Notes: generated from the sequence alone by a model not told the origin. A stretch of 64,000 nucleotides of DNA from Trematomus loennbergii (GCA_012861695.1 JAAOOA010000373.1:324878-388877); one strand, 5' to 3'. Positions 33,910 through 45,215 are shown, numbered from the stretch's first letter. Translations and numbers: made by a program.

Positions 33910-35330
33910 TTGTTAGAAACTGGTGAATCTGTTTAAATGCAGGCAGCAGAGACACTGCTTTTAGCGGGGTCTCAGAGAGCCAGACACCCAGGGTACAGCA
34001 CCTCGCTGTCTTACCCAGAAAACAGGGCACTGATCAGGGCTAAAGTAATGTTAGAAACTGGTGAATCTGTTTAAATGCAGGAGACCTCCAGCAGAAGTCC
34101 CTAACAGTGGGTCTCTGGTTATTTCACAGCTCCAGGAGAGACCAGGGGAAAATCACCTGTCTGTGCCCGCTCACAGACCCCCAAAGTACGGACTCATGAC
34201 CTCCAGCATGGCCTCCTAACAGTGGGACTGTATTTCAGACCTCCAGGGCGGAGACCGTGAAAATCACCTCTCTCTGCCCGCTCAAAGAGCACCGAAAGAC
34301 GGACTAATTACCTCCAGCACCCTGGAGAGCTCCATTGTGAAATATTGCTACTAATCCATAACTTTTGATAACAAGCTCTGTTCGGTTCAGGCTTTTTCTC
34401 TACCCCCCCATTTACACGTACCCCGCATCCAACGGTACCATCGGCGAATCTCTAGGACCTCGGGGAGCGGAGTTACGGCAGAGGGTCAGATTCTGAAAAT
34501 ACGATTTGAGAAAACAGGGCTCTGATCGGGGCTAAAGTCTTGTTAGAAACTGGTGAATCTGTTTAAATGCAGGCAGCAGAGACACTGCTTTTAGCAGGGT
34601 CTCAGAGAGCCAGACACCCAGGGTACAGCACCTCGCTGTCTTACCCAGAAAACAGGGCTCTGATCGGGGCTAAAGTCTTGTTAGAAACTGGTGAATCTGT
34701 TTAAATGCAGGAGACCTCCAGCAGAAGTCCCTAACAGTGGGACTCTGGTTATTTCACAGCTCCAGGAGAGACCAGGGGAAAATCACCTCTCTGCCCGCTC
34801 ACAGACACCGAAAGACGGACTAAAGACCTCCAGGATGATCCCTAACAGTGGGACTCTGTGCATTTCACAGCTCCAGCAGAGACCAGGGGAAAATCACCTC
34901 TCTCTGCCCGCTCACAGAGCACCGAAAGACGGACTAAAGACCTCCAGGATGACTCCCTAACAGTGGGACTCTGTGCATTTCACAGCTCCAGCAGAGACCA
35001 GGGGAAAATCACCTCTCTCTGCCCGCTCACAGAGCACCGAAAGACGGGCTAAGACCTCCAGGATGACTCCCTAACAGTGGGACTCTGTGCATTTCACAGC
35101 TCCAGCAGAGACCAGGGGAAAATCACCTCTTTGCCCGCTCACAGAGCACCGAAAGACGGGCTAAGACCTCCAGGATGACTCCCTAACAGTGGGACTCTGT
35201 GCATTTCACAGCTCCAGCAGAGACCAGGGGAAAATCACCTCTTTTTGCCCGCTCACAGAGCCCCGAAGGACGGACTCATGACCTCCAGCATGTCCCCATA
35301 ACAGTGGGACCTCCATAACCTTGCACACCC
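33910..35330. repeat. Element D: interspersed and ~110-bp tandem repeats
   Basis: A block starting TGTTAGAAACTGGTGAATCT (near 33912, 34048, 34549 and 34679) and carrying AGCCAGACACCCAGGGTACA occurs in direct copies. From about 34700 to 35310 there are five to six copies of a unit of about 110 bp with CCTAACAGTGGGACTCTG, TTTCACAGCTCCAGCAGAG and GGGGAAAATCACCTCT. No coding meaning is seen. Confidence 0.85.
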
Positions 35331-35397
35331 TGAGTCCCCGGGCCCCCACACTTAAGCACTCCCCCACGGACTAAACACAGGTATTCACACCCACCAG

Positions 35398-35745
35398 AAC
35401 CTCGTGCCCCTGGTGACCCTAAAGGGGGTGGATTTTGTGGTGCTTCTATGTCCGCCCATCAGCATCCATAGTCGGCCTTCTTCACGTCACCACCACCCCT
35501 TCTGTTGAGGGTATTCTCGTGCCCCTGGTGACCCTAAAGGGGGTGGATTTTGTGGTGCTTCTATGTCCGCCCATCAGCATCCATAGTCGGCCTTCTTCAC
35601 GGCACCACCACCCCTTCTGTTGAGGGTATTCTCGTGCCCCTGGTGACCCTAAAGGGGGTGGATTTTGTGGTGCTTCTATGTCCGCCCATCAGCATCCATA
35701 GTCGGCCTTCTTCACGGCACCACCACCCCCCTTCTGGGCTGGAGG
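35398..35745. repeat. Element D: three 115-bp tandem repeats
   Basis: Three nearly identical copies of a 115-bp unit with TCGTGCCCCTGGTGACCCTA and GCATCCATAGTCGGCCTTC. The period is not a multiple of three, so overlapping frames appear in all phases. Confidence 0.9.
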
Positions 35746-36064
35746 TTCAAACACTTTAACTTTTGTTCACCCTCCTCTGGCTTACACCTCCTCCGCCAAC
35801 ACTTGAGCGCTCATCACAGGGTTCAGCACCCCGGTGCTGATGGAAAGTGGCACTTTATCTGCCCCTGGTAACCATCAAGGTTATTGTTTTTTTTTAATTT
35901 TTAATTTTATTTGAACACACACCCTAAAACATCAACCACACACCCTAAAACATCAACTATTTACAGTAACAAACATGACAGTACACACAGACTAAAACAT
36001 CAACTATTTACACGTACTACTGCTGCTATAACAGTACTACTAAATTTCTTAACCTACGTTTTAA

Positions 36065-36357
36065 AGTGCAGTTATGCGCCCTGGAGGTGTTGCACTATTA
36101 ACAAAATGTATGCCCAGGATTCTGGCACCTTCCCTGGCTTGTAAACTGCAGTTATGCGCCCTGGAGGTGTTGCACTATTAACAAAATGTATGCCCAGGAT
36201 TCTGGCACCTTCCCTGGCTTGTAAACTGCAGTTATGCGCCCTGGAGGTGTTGCACTATTAACAAAATGTATGCCCAGGATTCTGGCACCTTCCCTGGCTT
36301 GTAAACTGCAGTTATGCGCCCTGGAGGTGTTGCACTATTAACAAAATGTATGCCCAT
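36065..36357. repeat. Element D: 81-bp tandem repeats just downstream of the recombinase gene
   Basis: GCAGTTATGCGCCCTGGAGG starts at 36068, 36149, 36230 and 36311, an exact 81-bp period. The array ends a few bases before the stop codon of the recombinase gene on the minus strand. The unit is the same motif as at the element's subterminal ends. Confidence 0.92.
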
Positions 36358-36361
36358 ATGT

Positions 36362-39136
36362 TTAGCGGGATTCAGGGGACCAAAGGCGTCTAATTCTTAC
36401 GGTGCACCAGGGCAAACAGGTTGAGTCCACGGCCCCTGCCCCATCATCAGGAGTGTCAACCAGCCCCGGTCCCGACTTCATTGGCCTCTTTCCCTCCCGC
36501 TTCCGCTTCCGCTGCTGCTGCCGCTCCAATGACCCATCAGGTGAAGATGATGGAGATGATGGAGATGATGGAGCAGTGCTGTTATAGCAGCCCTCTTCGG
36601 AGGTCTCCCCATCTGACAGCGGTAGACATCCTTCTGATGATGATGCAGCTGCTGCCGCATCTGATGACGCCCTGAACATGGAGCGGATTCTCAATGCCTC
36701 CTTTATTCCCGGCGCATTCGCGTAGAACCGGTCCGCCGTGGTTACGTCGTGACACATAAACCTGGCGAGAATCGACCGGCTTTCTGGATCTTGGTGATGC
36801 TTGATATTGTCAGCCAGGGCAGTGCGCAGGATTGTGAAGGTGACGGCTGTTTCTAGCCCAGCATCAGCCCATGCCCTCTTCAAGTGAGCGTTCAGGTTCT
36901 TGGAGGCCCGATTCCCCCTTGTGAAAAGGAAGAATTCATTCTGAGGACCCAGCAATACCTTTTTAATCCCCATCCACCGCATGACCCAGCTAAACTCCTC
37001 TACTGTAAGCGCCAGCTGTGCTTCGCCATATGTCTTGGCCGTCTTGTGATCCTGCACATGGATGATGTAGCCCTCAGCAGTTCCCCTTATGGCTGCCTCT
37101 AAGACCTCACTGTTTTTCATGTTTGCGTACACGCCCGTACGGTGGCCATACAGGAGGCTCCAATGGAGGGTGAGATAGCCATAGAGAAGCTTCTGGGTGG
37201 TTGAGGTCGGCGTGCCGGCCATCAGGTCGAGGAGCTCCGGGATGCGCTTCTCAGCGGCCGCCATGGCGGCGAGAAGCTCCGCCTGGCTCGGCAGACGATC
37301 CAGTTTGTTCCTCTTCACCTTAAACTGATGTAGAGTGACTGCCTTATTCAAGTGTTTCATGTTGGCTTTCACCTCTCTCATTATGTGGGTCATATCAGAC
37401 TGGGTGAGCTTGCACCCCCGGGGCTTTGACTCAGACATGTACCCCATGAACTGGTGCACATTCTTCAGGAAGAACTCTGATGTTGTGACTGCCCGGCCCG
37501 GCTTTACAATATACTCGCTCCAGCCACGGATCATCTTCATGTTTCTTAGGAACAGCCAGTCTGACAGGCGGTTAACACCATGGGCCATGTATACTATGAA
37601 GTTCTTTATCCGGCTGATCTTCGACACAACATTGTCTTTCTGTTTTACTGTCGGAGCGACACCCAAACAATGATCCAAGTATGTCTGAAGGTACGCCTCC
37701 ATGCTTCTAGGCAACGTGATTTCACGCATGGTATTCCCCCGTCCACACCCAGTGGACCAGTAATTTGAGGGAGAGGGCAAGTCATTAGCCAGCTTAGAGG
37801 CACGGGTCTTCCGGCATACAGGGGTCTCGCTACCGGAGGCTACTGCAAACATGACAGTTTCCACCGGGGTCTTCACAGGGGTCTCGCTACCGGAGGCTAC
37901 TGCAAACATGACAGTTTCCACCGGGGTCTTCACAGGGGTCTCGCTACCGGAGGCTACTGCAAACATGACAGTTTCCACCGGGGTCTTCACAGGGGTCTCG
38001 CTACCGGAGGCTACTGCAAACATGACAGTTTCCACCGGGGTCTTCACAGGCGTCTCGCTACCGGAGGAAACTGGTAATATGACAGTCTTCACTGGGCTCT
38101 TCACAGGGTTCTTGACCGGTCTCTTTCCACCGGAGGCTACTGCAAGCATTACAGTCTTCACTTGGCTCTTCACAGGGTTCTTTACCGGTGTCTTCCCACC
38201 GGAGGCTACTGCAAGCATGACAGTCTTCACCGGGCTCCTCACAGGGGTCCCGCTACCGGAGGTTACTGGGGAATGCATGACAGTCTTCACCGGGGTCTTC
38301 ACAGGGGTCCCGCTACCGGAGGTTACTGGGGAATGCATGACAGTCTTCACCGGGGTCTTCACAGGGGTCCCGCTACCGGAGGTTACTGGGGAATGCATGA
38401 CAGTCTTCACCGGGGTCTTCACAGGGGTCCCGCTACCGGAGGTTACTGGGGACTGCATGACAGTCTTCACCGGGGTCTTCACAGGGGTATTGCTGCCTGA
38501 GGCTACTGTGTTTATGCCGGAGGTACTTGGGATTGCCAGGCCCTTAAATCGTATACATTCGTCCTCTTCCTCAAGAACAGCAGCACTCTGCTTCCTGGGT
38601 TTTAGCTCCTTTTTCAGCCTGGAGCGCAGGGTCTTCACCTCATCATTGAGGGCATCCTTCTGAGCCCTCAATGCCACATTTTCCAGCATCACCTGCCTGC
38701 AGTCCTCGTTGTCACACTCGGTATGTGGGGAGAAGGGTGGAGGGTGCCCGGGGTATTCCCCCTCATTGTCTATATCCAATGATGTAGCCATTCCAATGAT
38801 GGGGTTAGTCTCACGGAGGTCATGGAGCAACTGCAGTGCCACACTATGCTTCAGCCTTGCCATGACCTGCTGTGCCTCATGTCGGGACAACTCAGGGTGG
38901 TCATGTTTTACATGACGGTCCAGTCTCTTCCCAGCGTACGAACACCCAGCGATGGGACAGGGTTTGGTCCGAACATTTATCCTTCCACTGGCTATTTTCA
39001 GGAGGATTCCCCTCTCCTCCAAGTTCCGCACTGCATGCTTGTGCTTAAGGTGTTTGTTCAATGCCAGATAGAAGAGTCTGCACACCGGGCATTCAGATGA
39101 CATCCTTACTGAAACACACATAATGAATTTGATCAA
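36362..39136 (-). CDS. Tyrosine recombinase of element D (924 residues)
   Basis: The only long intact gene in the window. The frame opens at 39136; Met12 (MSSECPVC) is a likelier start because the zinc-binding part begins there. Residues 16-34 (CPVC...HLKHKH) and 60-80 (CPIAGC...HVKHDH) look like two C2H2-type fingers. About 150-180 is a possible coiled coil, and 212-440 is tandem repeats of 19-20 residues (GSxTPVKTPVKTVM type). About 470-610 is a helical region like a core-binding domain, and 640-820 is the catalytic domain. Catalytic candidates are Arg666 in YGHRTGVY, Lys698 in DHKTAK, Arg771 in FTILR, His796 in FMCHD and Tyr805 in DRFYA; the H796-Y805 spacing is that of tyrosine recombinases. 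The usual His of the H-x-x-R box is Thr768. A Ser/acidic tail with RKRKREGKRP near 876-885 may be a nuclear signal. I infer DNA-strand exchange for insertion and excision of element D. It contains no visible intron or frameshift. Confidence 0.85.
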   Translation of the reverse strand: MIKFIMCVSVRMSSECPVCRLFYLALNKHLKHKHAVRNLEERGILLKIASGRINVRTKPCPIAGCSYAGKRLDRHVKHDHPELSRHEAQQVMARLKHSVALQLLHDLRETNPIIGMATSLDIDNEGEYPGHPPPFSPHTECDNEDCRQVMLENVALRAQKDALNDEVKTLRSRLKKELKPRKQSAAVLEEEDECIRFKGLAIPSTSGINTVASGSNTPVKTPVKTVMQSPVTSGSGTPVKTPVKTVMHSPVTSGSGTPVKTPVKTVMHSPVTSGSGTPVKTPVKTVMHSPVTSGSGTPVRSPVKTVMLAVASGGKTPVKNPVKSQVKTVMLAVASGGKRPVKNPVKSPVKTVILPVSSGSETPVKTPVETVMFAVASGSETPVKTPVETVMFAVASGSETPVKTPVETVMFAVASGSETPVKTPVETVMFAVASGSETPVCRKTRASKLANDLPSPSNYWSTGCGRGNTMREITLPRSMEAYLQTYLDHCLGVAPTVKQKDNVVSKISRIKNFIVYMAHGVNRLSDWLFLRNMKMIRGWSEYIVKPGRAVTTSEFFLKNVHQFMGYMSESKPRGCKLTQSDMTHIMREVKANMKHLNKAVTLHQFKVKRNKLDRLPSQAELLAAMAAAEKRIPELLDLMAGTPTSTTQKLLYGYLTLHWSLLYGHRTGVYANMKNSEVLEAAIRGTAEGYIIHVQDHKTAKTYGEAQLALTVEEFSWVMRWMGIKKVLLGPQNEFFLFTRGNRASKNLNAHLKRAWADAGLETAVTFTILRTALADNIKHHQDPESRSILARFMCHDVTTADRFYANAPGIKEALRIRSMFRASSDAAAAASSSEGCLPLSDGETSEEGCYNSTAPSSPSSPSSSPDGSLERQQQRKRKREGKRPMKSGPGLVDTPDDGAGAVDSTCLPWCTVRIRRLWSPESR
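37800..38490. repeat. Minisatellite inside the recombinase gene (57- and 60-bp units)
   Basis: Four to five 57-bp units (GCTACCGGAGGCTACTGCAA) lie at about 37825-38070 and four to five 60-bp units (CCGCTACCGGAGGTTACTGG) at about 38250-38490. Variant units lie between. Both periods keep the reading frame, so the protein repeats expand without breaking it. The complementary strand is also open, which is a by-product. Confidence 0.92.
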
Positions 39137-39169
39137 AATGATGTTATAGTTCTCCGTTTATATGCGTTA

Positions 39170-39450
39170 GCGTGAGCGGTGGTTGCGACACTGGGTCCGA
39201 TGCATCAATTCATGGTGCATGGACGAAGGGAAGTATTGGGTTACCACCGGGTCAGATGGTCCCACTTCCGCACCAACGCGGGGCTGGTGATGGCAACATT
39301 GGGTCCGATGCATCCATACATGGTGCCCCGACCATGAGAGGGTTTGGGGTACCCCGGAACCAGGCACCACCCCAGCAGGAAACGGGTTGTATGGTCAAAG
39401 GAGGAAAGAGTGATAGAACCGGGGTAAAGCAAAGAAAGTGTCCGACAATA
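39170..39450. repeat. Element D: two ~115-bp direct repeats upstream of the recombinase gene
   Basis: The string ACTGGGTCCGATGCATC (near 39190) returns as ATTGGGTCCGATGCATC (near 39298) with similar flanks. This is the region where a promoter for the minus-strand recombinase should lie; I see no clear TATA box. Confidence 0.55.
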
Positions 39451-39599
39451 GTGACTTGTGAGGCGGCCAGAGAGTCTGTCATATCTCGGTCCTATCCTCC
39501 AGGCAACGCTGTGGCCAAAACTGGGCTAAAAACAAAAAAAAACTAAAAAATATTTCATCCAGGGAAATTTGGGTGAAAATGAAAAAAAAGTACCCAGAA

Positions 39600-40285
39600 A
39601 TAGTGCTTCATTAGCCAGCAGCAGTCCCCTGTCGACTCATGTGACATTCCTCCAGGGTTACATAGAACCAGGGTGTGGGGTCCGAGCCATCTCCGAGACA
39701 TCTCTAGTCCATGTTGATAATGGGGGAAATGTACCCCAAAATAGTCCTTCATTAGCCAGCAGCAGTCCCCTGTCGACTCATGTGACATTCCTCCAGGGTT
39801 ACATAGAACCAGGGTGTGGGGTCCGAGCCATCTCCGAGACATCTCTAGTCCGTGTTGATAATGGGGGAAATGTACCCCAAAATAGTCCTTCATTAGCCAG
39901 CAGCAGTCCCCTGTCGACTCATGTGACATTCCTCCAGGGTTACATAGAACCAGGGTGTGGGGTCCGAGCCATCTCCGAGACATCTCTAGTCCGTGTTGAT
40001 AATGGGGGAAATGTACCCCAAAATAGTCCTTCATTAGCCAGCAGCAGTCCCCTGTCGACTCATGTGACATTCCTCCAGGGTTACATAGAACCAGGGTGTG
40101 GGGTCCGAGCCATCTCCGAGACATCTCTAGTCCGTGTTGATAATGGGGGAAATGTACCCCAAAATAGTCCTTCATTAGCCAGCAGCAGTCCCCTGTCGAC
40201 TCATGTGACATTCCTCCAGGGTTACATAGAACCAGGGTGTGGGGTCCGAGCCATCTCCGAGACATCTCTAGTCCGTGTTGATAAT
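39600..40285. repeat. Element D: five 141-bp tandem repeats
   Basis: CATTAGCCAGCAGCAGTCCC starts at 39609, 39750, 39891 and so on, period 141 bp (47 codons). Five copies are nearly identical. Because 141 is divisible by three, long frames of about 250 codons are open on both strands. They have no start context, domains or homology I know, and I do not regard them as genes. Confidence 0.93.
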
Positions 40286-40299
40286 GAGGTACCCCCAAA

Positions 40300-40640
40300 A
40301 AAGTGCATCATGACTCAGCAATCATCACACTCAACTTTGGTGAGAACCGGGGAAAGGGGTCAAAATGTAAAAAATATACCCCAAAACAGTGCCTCATGAC
40401 CCCGCAGGAGTCCCCCGCGGACTCCCCTGACATTCCTCCATGGTGGAAATCATCCAACTCAACTTTGGTGAGAACCGGGGAAAGGGGTCAAAATGGAAAA
40501 ATTGTACCCCAAAATAGTGCCTCATGACCCCGCAAGAGTCCCCCGCGGACTCCCCTGACATTCCTCCATGGTGGAAATCATCCAACTCAACTTTGGTGAA
40601 AACCGGGGAAAGGGGTCAAAATGTAAAAATTATACCCCCA
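40300..40640. repeat. Element D: degenerate 128-bp repeats, left of the main array
   Basis: Two to three diverged copies of the 128-bp unit (CCCCGCAAGAGTCCCCCGCG type) precede the unique stretch 40640-41060, which includes a GAGAGGAGAGG run near 40842-40873. Confidence 0.85.
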
Positions 40641-40797
40641 AATAGTGCCTCATAATCGGGTAGAGTCACCTGCAAAAGTGCCCTCGCATTCCTCCAAGTG
40701 TTGGGAGAACCAGGCTGGGGGGTCTTGAGGCACAAAATGAGGCCCACTCAGAGTGCTTGGTGAGCGGATACATTCTTCCATGATTTCCAACAGCCGG
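40640..40797. repeat. Element D: 158-bp direct repeat, copy 1 (copy 2 at 42463-42616)
   Basis: From AATAGTGCCTCATAATCGGG to TGATTTCCAACAGCCG the two copies are identical or nearly so. They bracket the main 128-bp array, as if array plus flank had been duplicated or rearranged. Confidence 0.88.
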
Positions 40798-41059
40798 CGG
40801 AGGCCCTCCGATGGCGGGTCACGTTTGCCATTCGATCAGTGAGAGGAGAGAGGAGAGGAGAGGAGAGGAGGAGGAGAACGCAGCAAAAATGGTCAAAATC
40901 CGTCAACGTACGGGGTGAAACGGCTGTACTAGAGCCCTGGGGGGGCACCCGGGACCGGGCAGTGCCCCCGGGAGAAGGAACCGGGTCAAACGGGCCAAAA
41001 CAGGAAAAAAAAAAAATAAAAAGAACCGGGCAAAAGGGGGGAAAATGTGAAAAAAGTGT

Positions 41060-42330
41060 CCGAAAATAGTGCCTCATGACCCCGCAAGAGTCCCCCGCGG
41101 ACTCCCCTGACATTCCTCCATGGAGGAAATCATCCAACTCAACTTTGGTGAGAACCGGGGAAAGGGGTCAAAATGGAAAAATTGTACCCCAGAATAGTGC
41201 CTCATGACCCAGCAAGAGTCCCCCGCGGACTCCCCTGACATTCCTCCATGGAGGAAATCATCCAACTCAACTTTGGTGAGAACCGGGGAAAGGGGTCAAA
41301 ATGGAAAAATTGTACCCCAGAATAGTGCCTCATGACCCAGCAAGAGTCCCCCGCGGACTCCCCTGACATTCCTCCATGGAGGAAATCATCCAACTCAACT
41401 TTGGTGAGAACCGGGGAAAGGGGTCAAAATGGAAAAATTGTACCCCAGAATAGTGCCTCATGACCCAGCAAGAGTCCCCCGCGGACTCCCCTGACATTCC
41501 TCCATGGAGGAAATCATCCAACTCAACTTTGGTGAGAACCGGGGAAAGGGGTCAAAATGGAAAAATTGTACCCCAGAATAGTGCCTCATGACCCAGCAAG
41601 AGTCCCCCGCGGACTCCCCTGACATTCCTCCATGGAGGAAATCATCCAACTCAACTTTGGTGAGAACCGGGGAAAGGGGTCAAAATGGAAAAATTGTACC
41701 CCAGAATAGTGCCTCATGACCCAGCAAGAGTCCCCCGCGGACTCCCCTGACATTCCTCCATGGAGGAAATCATCCAACTCAACTTTGGTGAGAACCGGGG
41801 AAAGGGGTCAAAATGGAAAAATTGTACCCCAGAATAGTGCCTCATGACCCAGCAAGAGTCCCCCGCGGACTCCCCTGACATTCCTCCATGGAGGAAATCA
41901 TCCAACTCAACTTTGGTGAGAACCGGGGAAAGGGGTCAAAATGGAAAAATTGTACCCCAGAATAGTGCCTCATGACCCAGCAAGAGTCCCCCGCGGACTC
42001 CCCTGACATTCCTCCATGGAGGAAATCATCCAACTCAACTTTGGTGAGAACCGGGGAAAGGGGTCAAAATGGAAAAATTGTACCCCAGAATAGTGCCTCA
42101 TGACCCAGCAAGAGTCCCCCGCGGACTCCCCTGACATTCCTCCATGGAGGAAATCATCCAACTCAACTTTGGTGAGAACCGGGGAAAGGGGTCAAAATGG
42201 AAAAATTGTACCCCAAATAGTGCCTCATGACCCCGCAAGAGTCCCCCGCGGACTCCCCTGACATTCCTCCATGGAGGAAATCATCCAACTCAACTTTGGT
42301 GAAAACCGGGAAAGGGGTCAAAATGTAAAA
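41060..42330. repeat. Element D: main 128-bp satellite array, about ten copies
   Basis: Unit with CTCATGACCCAGCAAGAGTC, CGCGGACTCCCCTGACATTC and AACTCAACTTTGGTGAGAAC. Eight successive units have the same frame and identical translations from 41074 to 42161, so they are practically identical in sequence; the outer units carry a few differences. The strings follow each other without spacers, so this is a satellite, not a CRISPR array. Confidence 0.95.
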
Positions 42331-42462
42331 ATTATACCCCCAAATAGTGCCTCAAAATCGGGTAGAGTCACCGGGAAAGTGCCCTCGCATTCCTCCAGGG
42401 CTCAAAATGTCACACTTAAACTATTTGGAGAACCGGGAAAATGTAAAAAATAAGCCCCAAAA

Positions 42463-42616
42463 TAGTGCCTCATAATCGGGTAGAGTCACCTGCAAAAGTG
42501 CCCTCGCATTCCTCCAAGTGTTGGGAGAACCAGGCTGGGGGGTCTTGAGGCACAAAATGAGGCCCACTCAGAGTGCTTGGTGAGCGGATACATTCTTCCA
42601 TGATTTCCAACAGCCG
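42463..42616. repeat. Element D: 158-bp direct repeat, copy 2
   Basis: Second copy of the block at 40640-40797. Sequence diverges right after CAACAGCCG in both. Confidence 0.88.
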
Positions 42617-42864
42617 TATTTTTTCTGAGTCCACCCAAAAACTGGGTTTCTGATTTCGTGCGGAAGGTAGTCTGAAAAACATGGATGAATCTTTTTCACA
42701 GAGAAGTGGAAATGAAGCCCAGGGACTTTTTCCCCTTCTCCGTTGTACCAACCATCGGAGAAGGGGAAAAATCGGCCCGAAGCGCCAAACACCTGGCCAC
42801 TACTCCCGTTGGCACTTAGAAAAAATTTCACAATTTTTCAAAACTTCATTTTTGATTATTTTAA

Positions 42865-43770
42865 GATATAATTAAGCGTTTTCTTCACTTTTTTTTTTGC
42901 TCCACGGGTGGGGGCGCCTGGCAGGCCGCCTATGAGCACCCAAATTCGGCCTGGATCATCCAGGATTTGTGGGAAAAAATCCATAAACTGACTAAATCAC
43001 CCAGAGAGGTCCCCTACCTAGCCCAAATATATATAATACAAATACATTTAAATAGTAAAAGGTGCACTTGTGCTCTGCATTACCCGGAATTTTATTTTCA
43101 TAGCCCCATGATAGTGATTAAAAATCATTTTCATGGGAAAAAGTGTTAAAACGCCTGATTAAATTATATGCAGGACCCCAGTGAGCTCCAGACTATGTGC
43201 ATTGTGTTGGGGAACCATATAAATGATAGAATAAATGCATTCAAATGCAAAAATAATGATTTAAAATCATTTTAGGGGGACAATTGTGGAGAGGAGCCTG
43301 AAAATGACTCTGTTTTAAGATATAATTAAGCGTTTTTCACTTTTTTTCACTTTTTTCGGGTGGGGACGCCTGGCAGGCCGCCTAAGAGCACCCAAATTCG
43401 GCCTGGATCATCCAGGATTTGTGGGCAAAGCTCCATAAACTGACTAAATCACCCAGAGAGGTCCCCTTTCTAGCCCAAATATATATATACAAATACATTT
43501 AAATAGTAAAAGGTGCACTTGTGCTCTGCATTACCGGGAATTTTATTTTCATAGCCCCATGATAGTGATTAAAAATCATTTTCATGGGAAAAAGTGTTAA
43601 AACGCCTGATTAAATGATATGCAGGACCCCAGTGAGCTCCAGACTATGTGCATTGTGTTGGGGAACCATATAAATGATAGAATACATGCATTTAAATGCA
43701 AAAATAATGATTTTAAATCATTTTAGGGGGACAATTGTGGAGAGGAGCCTGAAAAAGACTCTGCAGCACC
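42865..43770. repeat. Element D: two ~455-bp direct repeats
   Basis: The block with AAGATATAATTAAGCGTTTT, CGCCTGGCAGGCCGCCTA and GGCCTGGATCATCCAGGATT at about 42865-43315 is repeated at about 43316-43770 with few changes. It is AT-rich in its second half, with no coding signal. Confidence 0.9.
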
Positions 43771-43859
43771 CCGGATAACTACCACTTCATCTGGTTTAAA
43801 TGTGGTGGTGATAGTGGCATTAACTAGTACCCAGTACTGGGAGAGAACCAGGTTACAGC

Positions 43860-45215
43860 ACATGTCTTTTCGACCCAGGAAAGAGTGCTCGAAAGCTGGC
43901 TACAGCATAGTCACAGTGTGGAGGAACATGTTTCAAATGACAGCACACTGCTGCTTGTTGGCAGGCTGACTCACTTCACTGGTCTCTCACACACACCCAG
44001 GGGGGAGAAAGAGGACACATTGACCCAGGAAAGAAGCCTCAAAACACAGGTAAAACTGTGTTAAAGTGTGGGGGAACATGTTTCAAATGACAGCACACTG
44101 CTGCTTGTTGGCAGGCTGACTCACTTCACTGTCTCACACACACCCAGGGGGGGAGAAAGAGGACACATTTACCCAGGAAAGAGTGCTCGAAAGCTGGCTA
44201 CAGCATAGTCACAGTGTGGAGGAACATGTTTCAAATGACAGCACACTGCTGCTTGTTGGCAGGCTGACTCACTTCACTGGTCTCACACACACACCCAGGG
44301 GGGAGAAAGAGGACACATTGACCCAGGAAAGAAGCCTCAAAACACAGGTAAAACTGTGTTAAACTGTGGGGGAATATGTTTCAAATGACAGCACACTGCT
44401 GCTTGTTGGCAGGCTGACTCACTTCACTGGTCTCACACACACCCAGGGGGGGAGAAAGAGGACACATTTACCCAGGAAAGAGTGCTCGAAAGCTGGCTAC
44501 AGCATAGTCACAGTGTGGAGGAACATGTTTCAAATGACAGCACACTGCTGCTTGTTGGCAGGCTGACTCACTTCACTGGTCTCACACACACACCAGGGGG
44601 GAGAAAGAGGACACATTGACCCAGGAAAGAAGCCTCAAAACACAGGTAAAACTGTGTTAAGTGTGGGGGAACATGTTTCAAATGACAGCACACTGCTGCT
44701 TGTTGGCAGGCTGACTCACTTCACTGGTCTCACACACACCCAGGGGGGAGAAAGAGGACACATTTACCCAGGAAAGAGTGCTCGAAAGCTGGCTACAGCA
44801 TAGTCACAGTGTGGAGGAACATGTTTCAAATGACAGCACACTGCTGCTTGTTGGCAGGCTGACTCACTTCACTGGTCTCCACACACACCCAGGGGGGAGA
44901 AAGAGGACACATTGACCCAGGAAAGAAGCCTCAAAACACAGGTAAAACTGTGTTAAAGTGTGGGGGAACATGTTTCAAATGACAGCACACTGCTGCTTGT
45001 TGGCAGGCTGACTCACTTCACTGGTCTCACACACACCCAGGGGGGGAGAAAGAGGACACATTTACCCAGGAAAGAGTGCTCGAAAGCTGGCTACAGCATA
45101 GTCACAGTGTGGAGGAACATGTTTCAAATGACAGCACACTGCTGCTTGTTGGCAGGCTGACTCACTTCACTTGTCTCACACACACCCAGGGGGGGAAAGA
45201 TAACACTTGTACCCA
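43860..45215. repeat. Element D: ~148-bp units arranged as 297-bp dimers
   Basis: About nine units share ATGTTTCAAATGACAGCACA and TTGGCAGGCTGACTCACTTC. Two variants alternate: one with AGTGCTCGAAAGCTGGCTAC, one with AAGCCTCAAAACACAGGTAA, giving a higher-order period near 297 bp (equivalent positions 44366 and 44960 are 594 bp apart). The same array starts near 63745 in the second copy of the element. Confidence 0.93.

Noticed and set aside
37851..38663. 270-codon plus-strand frame of VSTGVFTGVSLPEAT-type repeats
   Set aside because: It is the antisense shadow of the in-frame minisatellite of the recombinase gene.
39555..40399. Two long overlapping open frames (247 codons minus, 276 codons plus)
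   Set aside because: Both are produced by five copies of a 141-bp repeat, whose length is divisible by three. There is no domain, start context or non-repetitive part.
41060..42330. Possible CRISPR array from regularly spaced identical repeats
   Set aside because: The 128-bp units follow each other without variable spacers, there are no cas genes, and the setting is a vertebrate genome. It is a tandem satellite.
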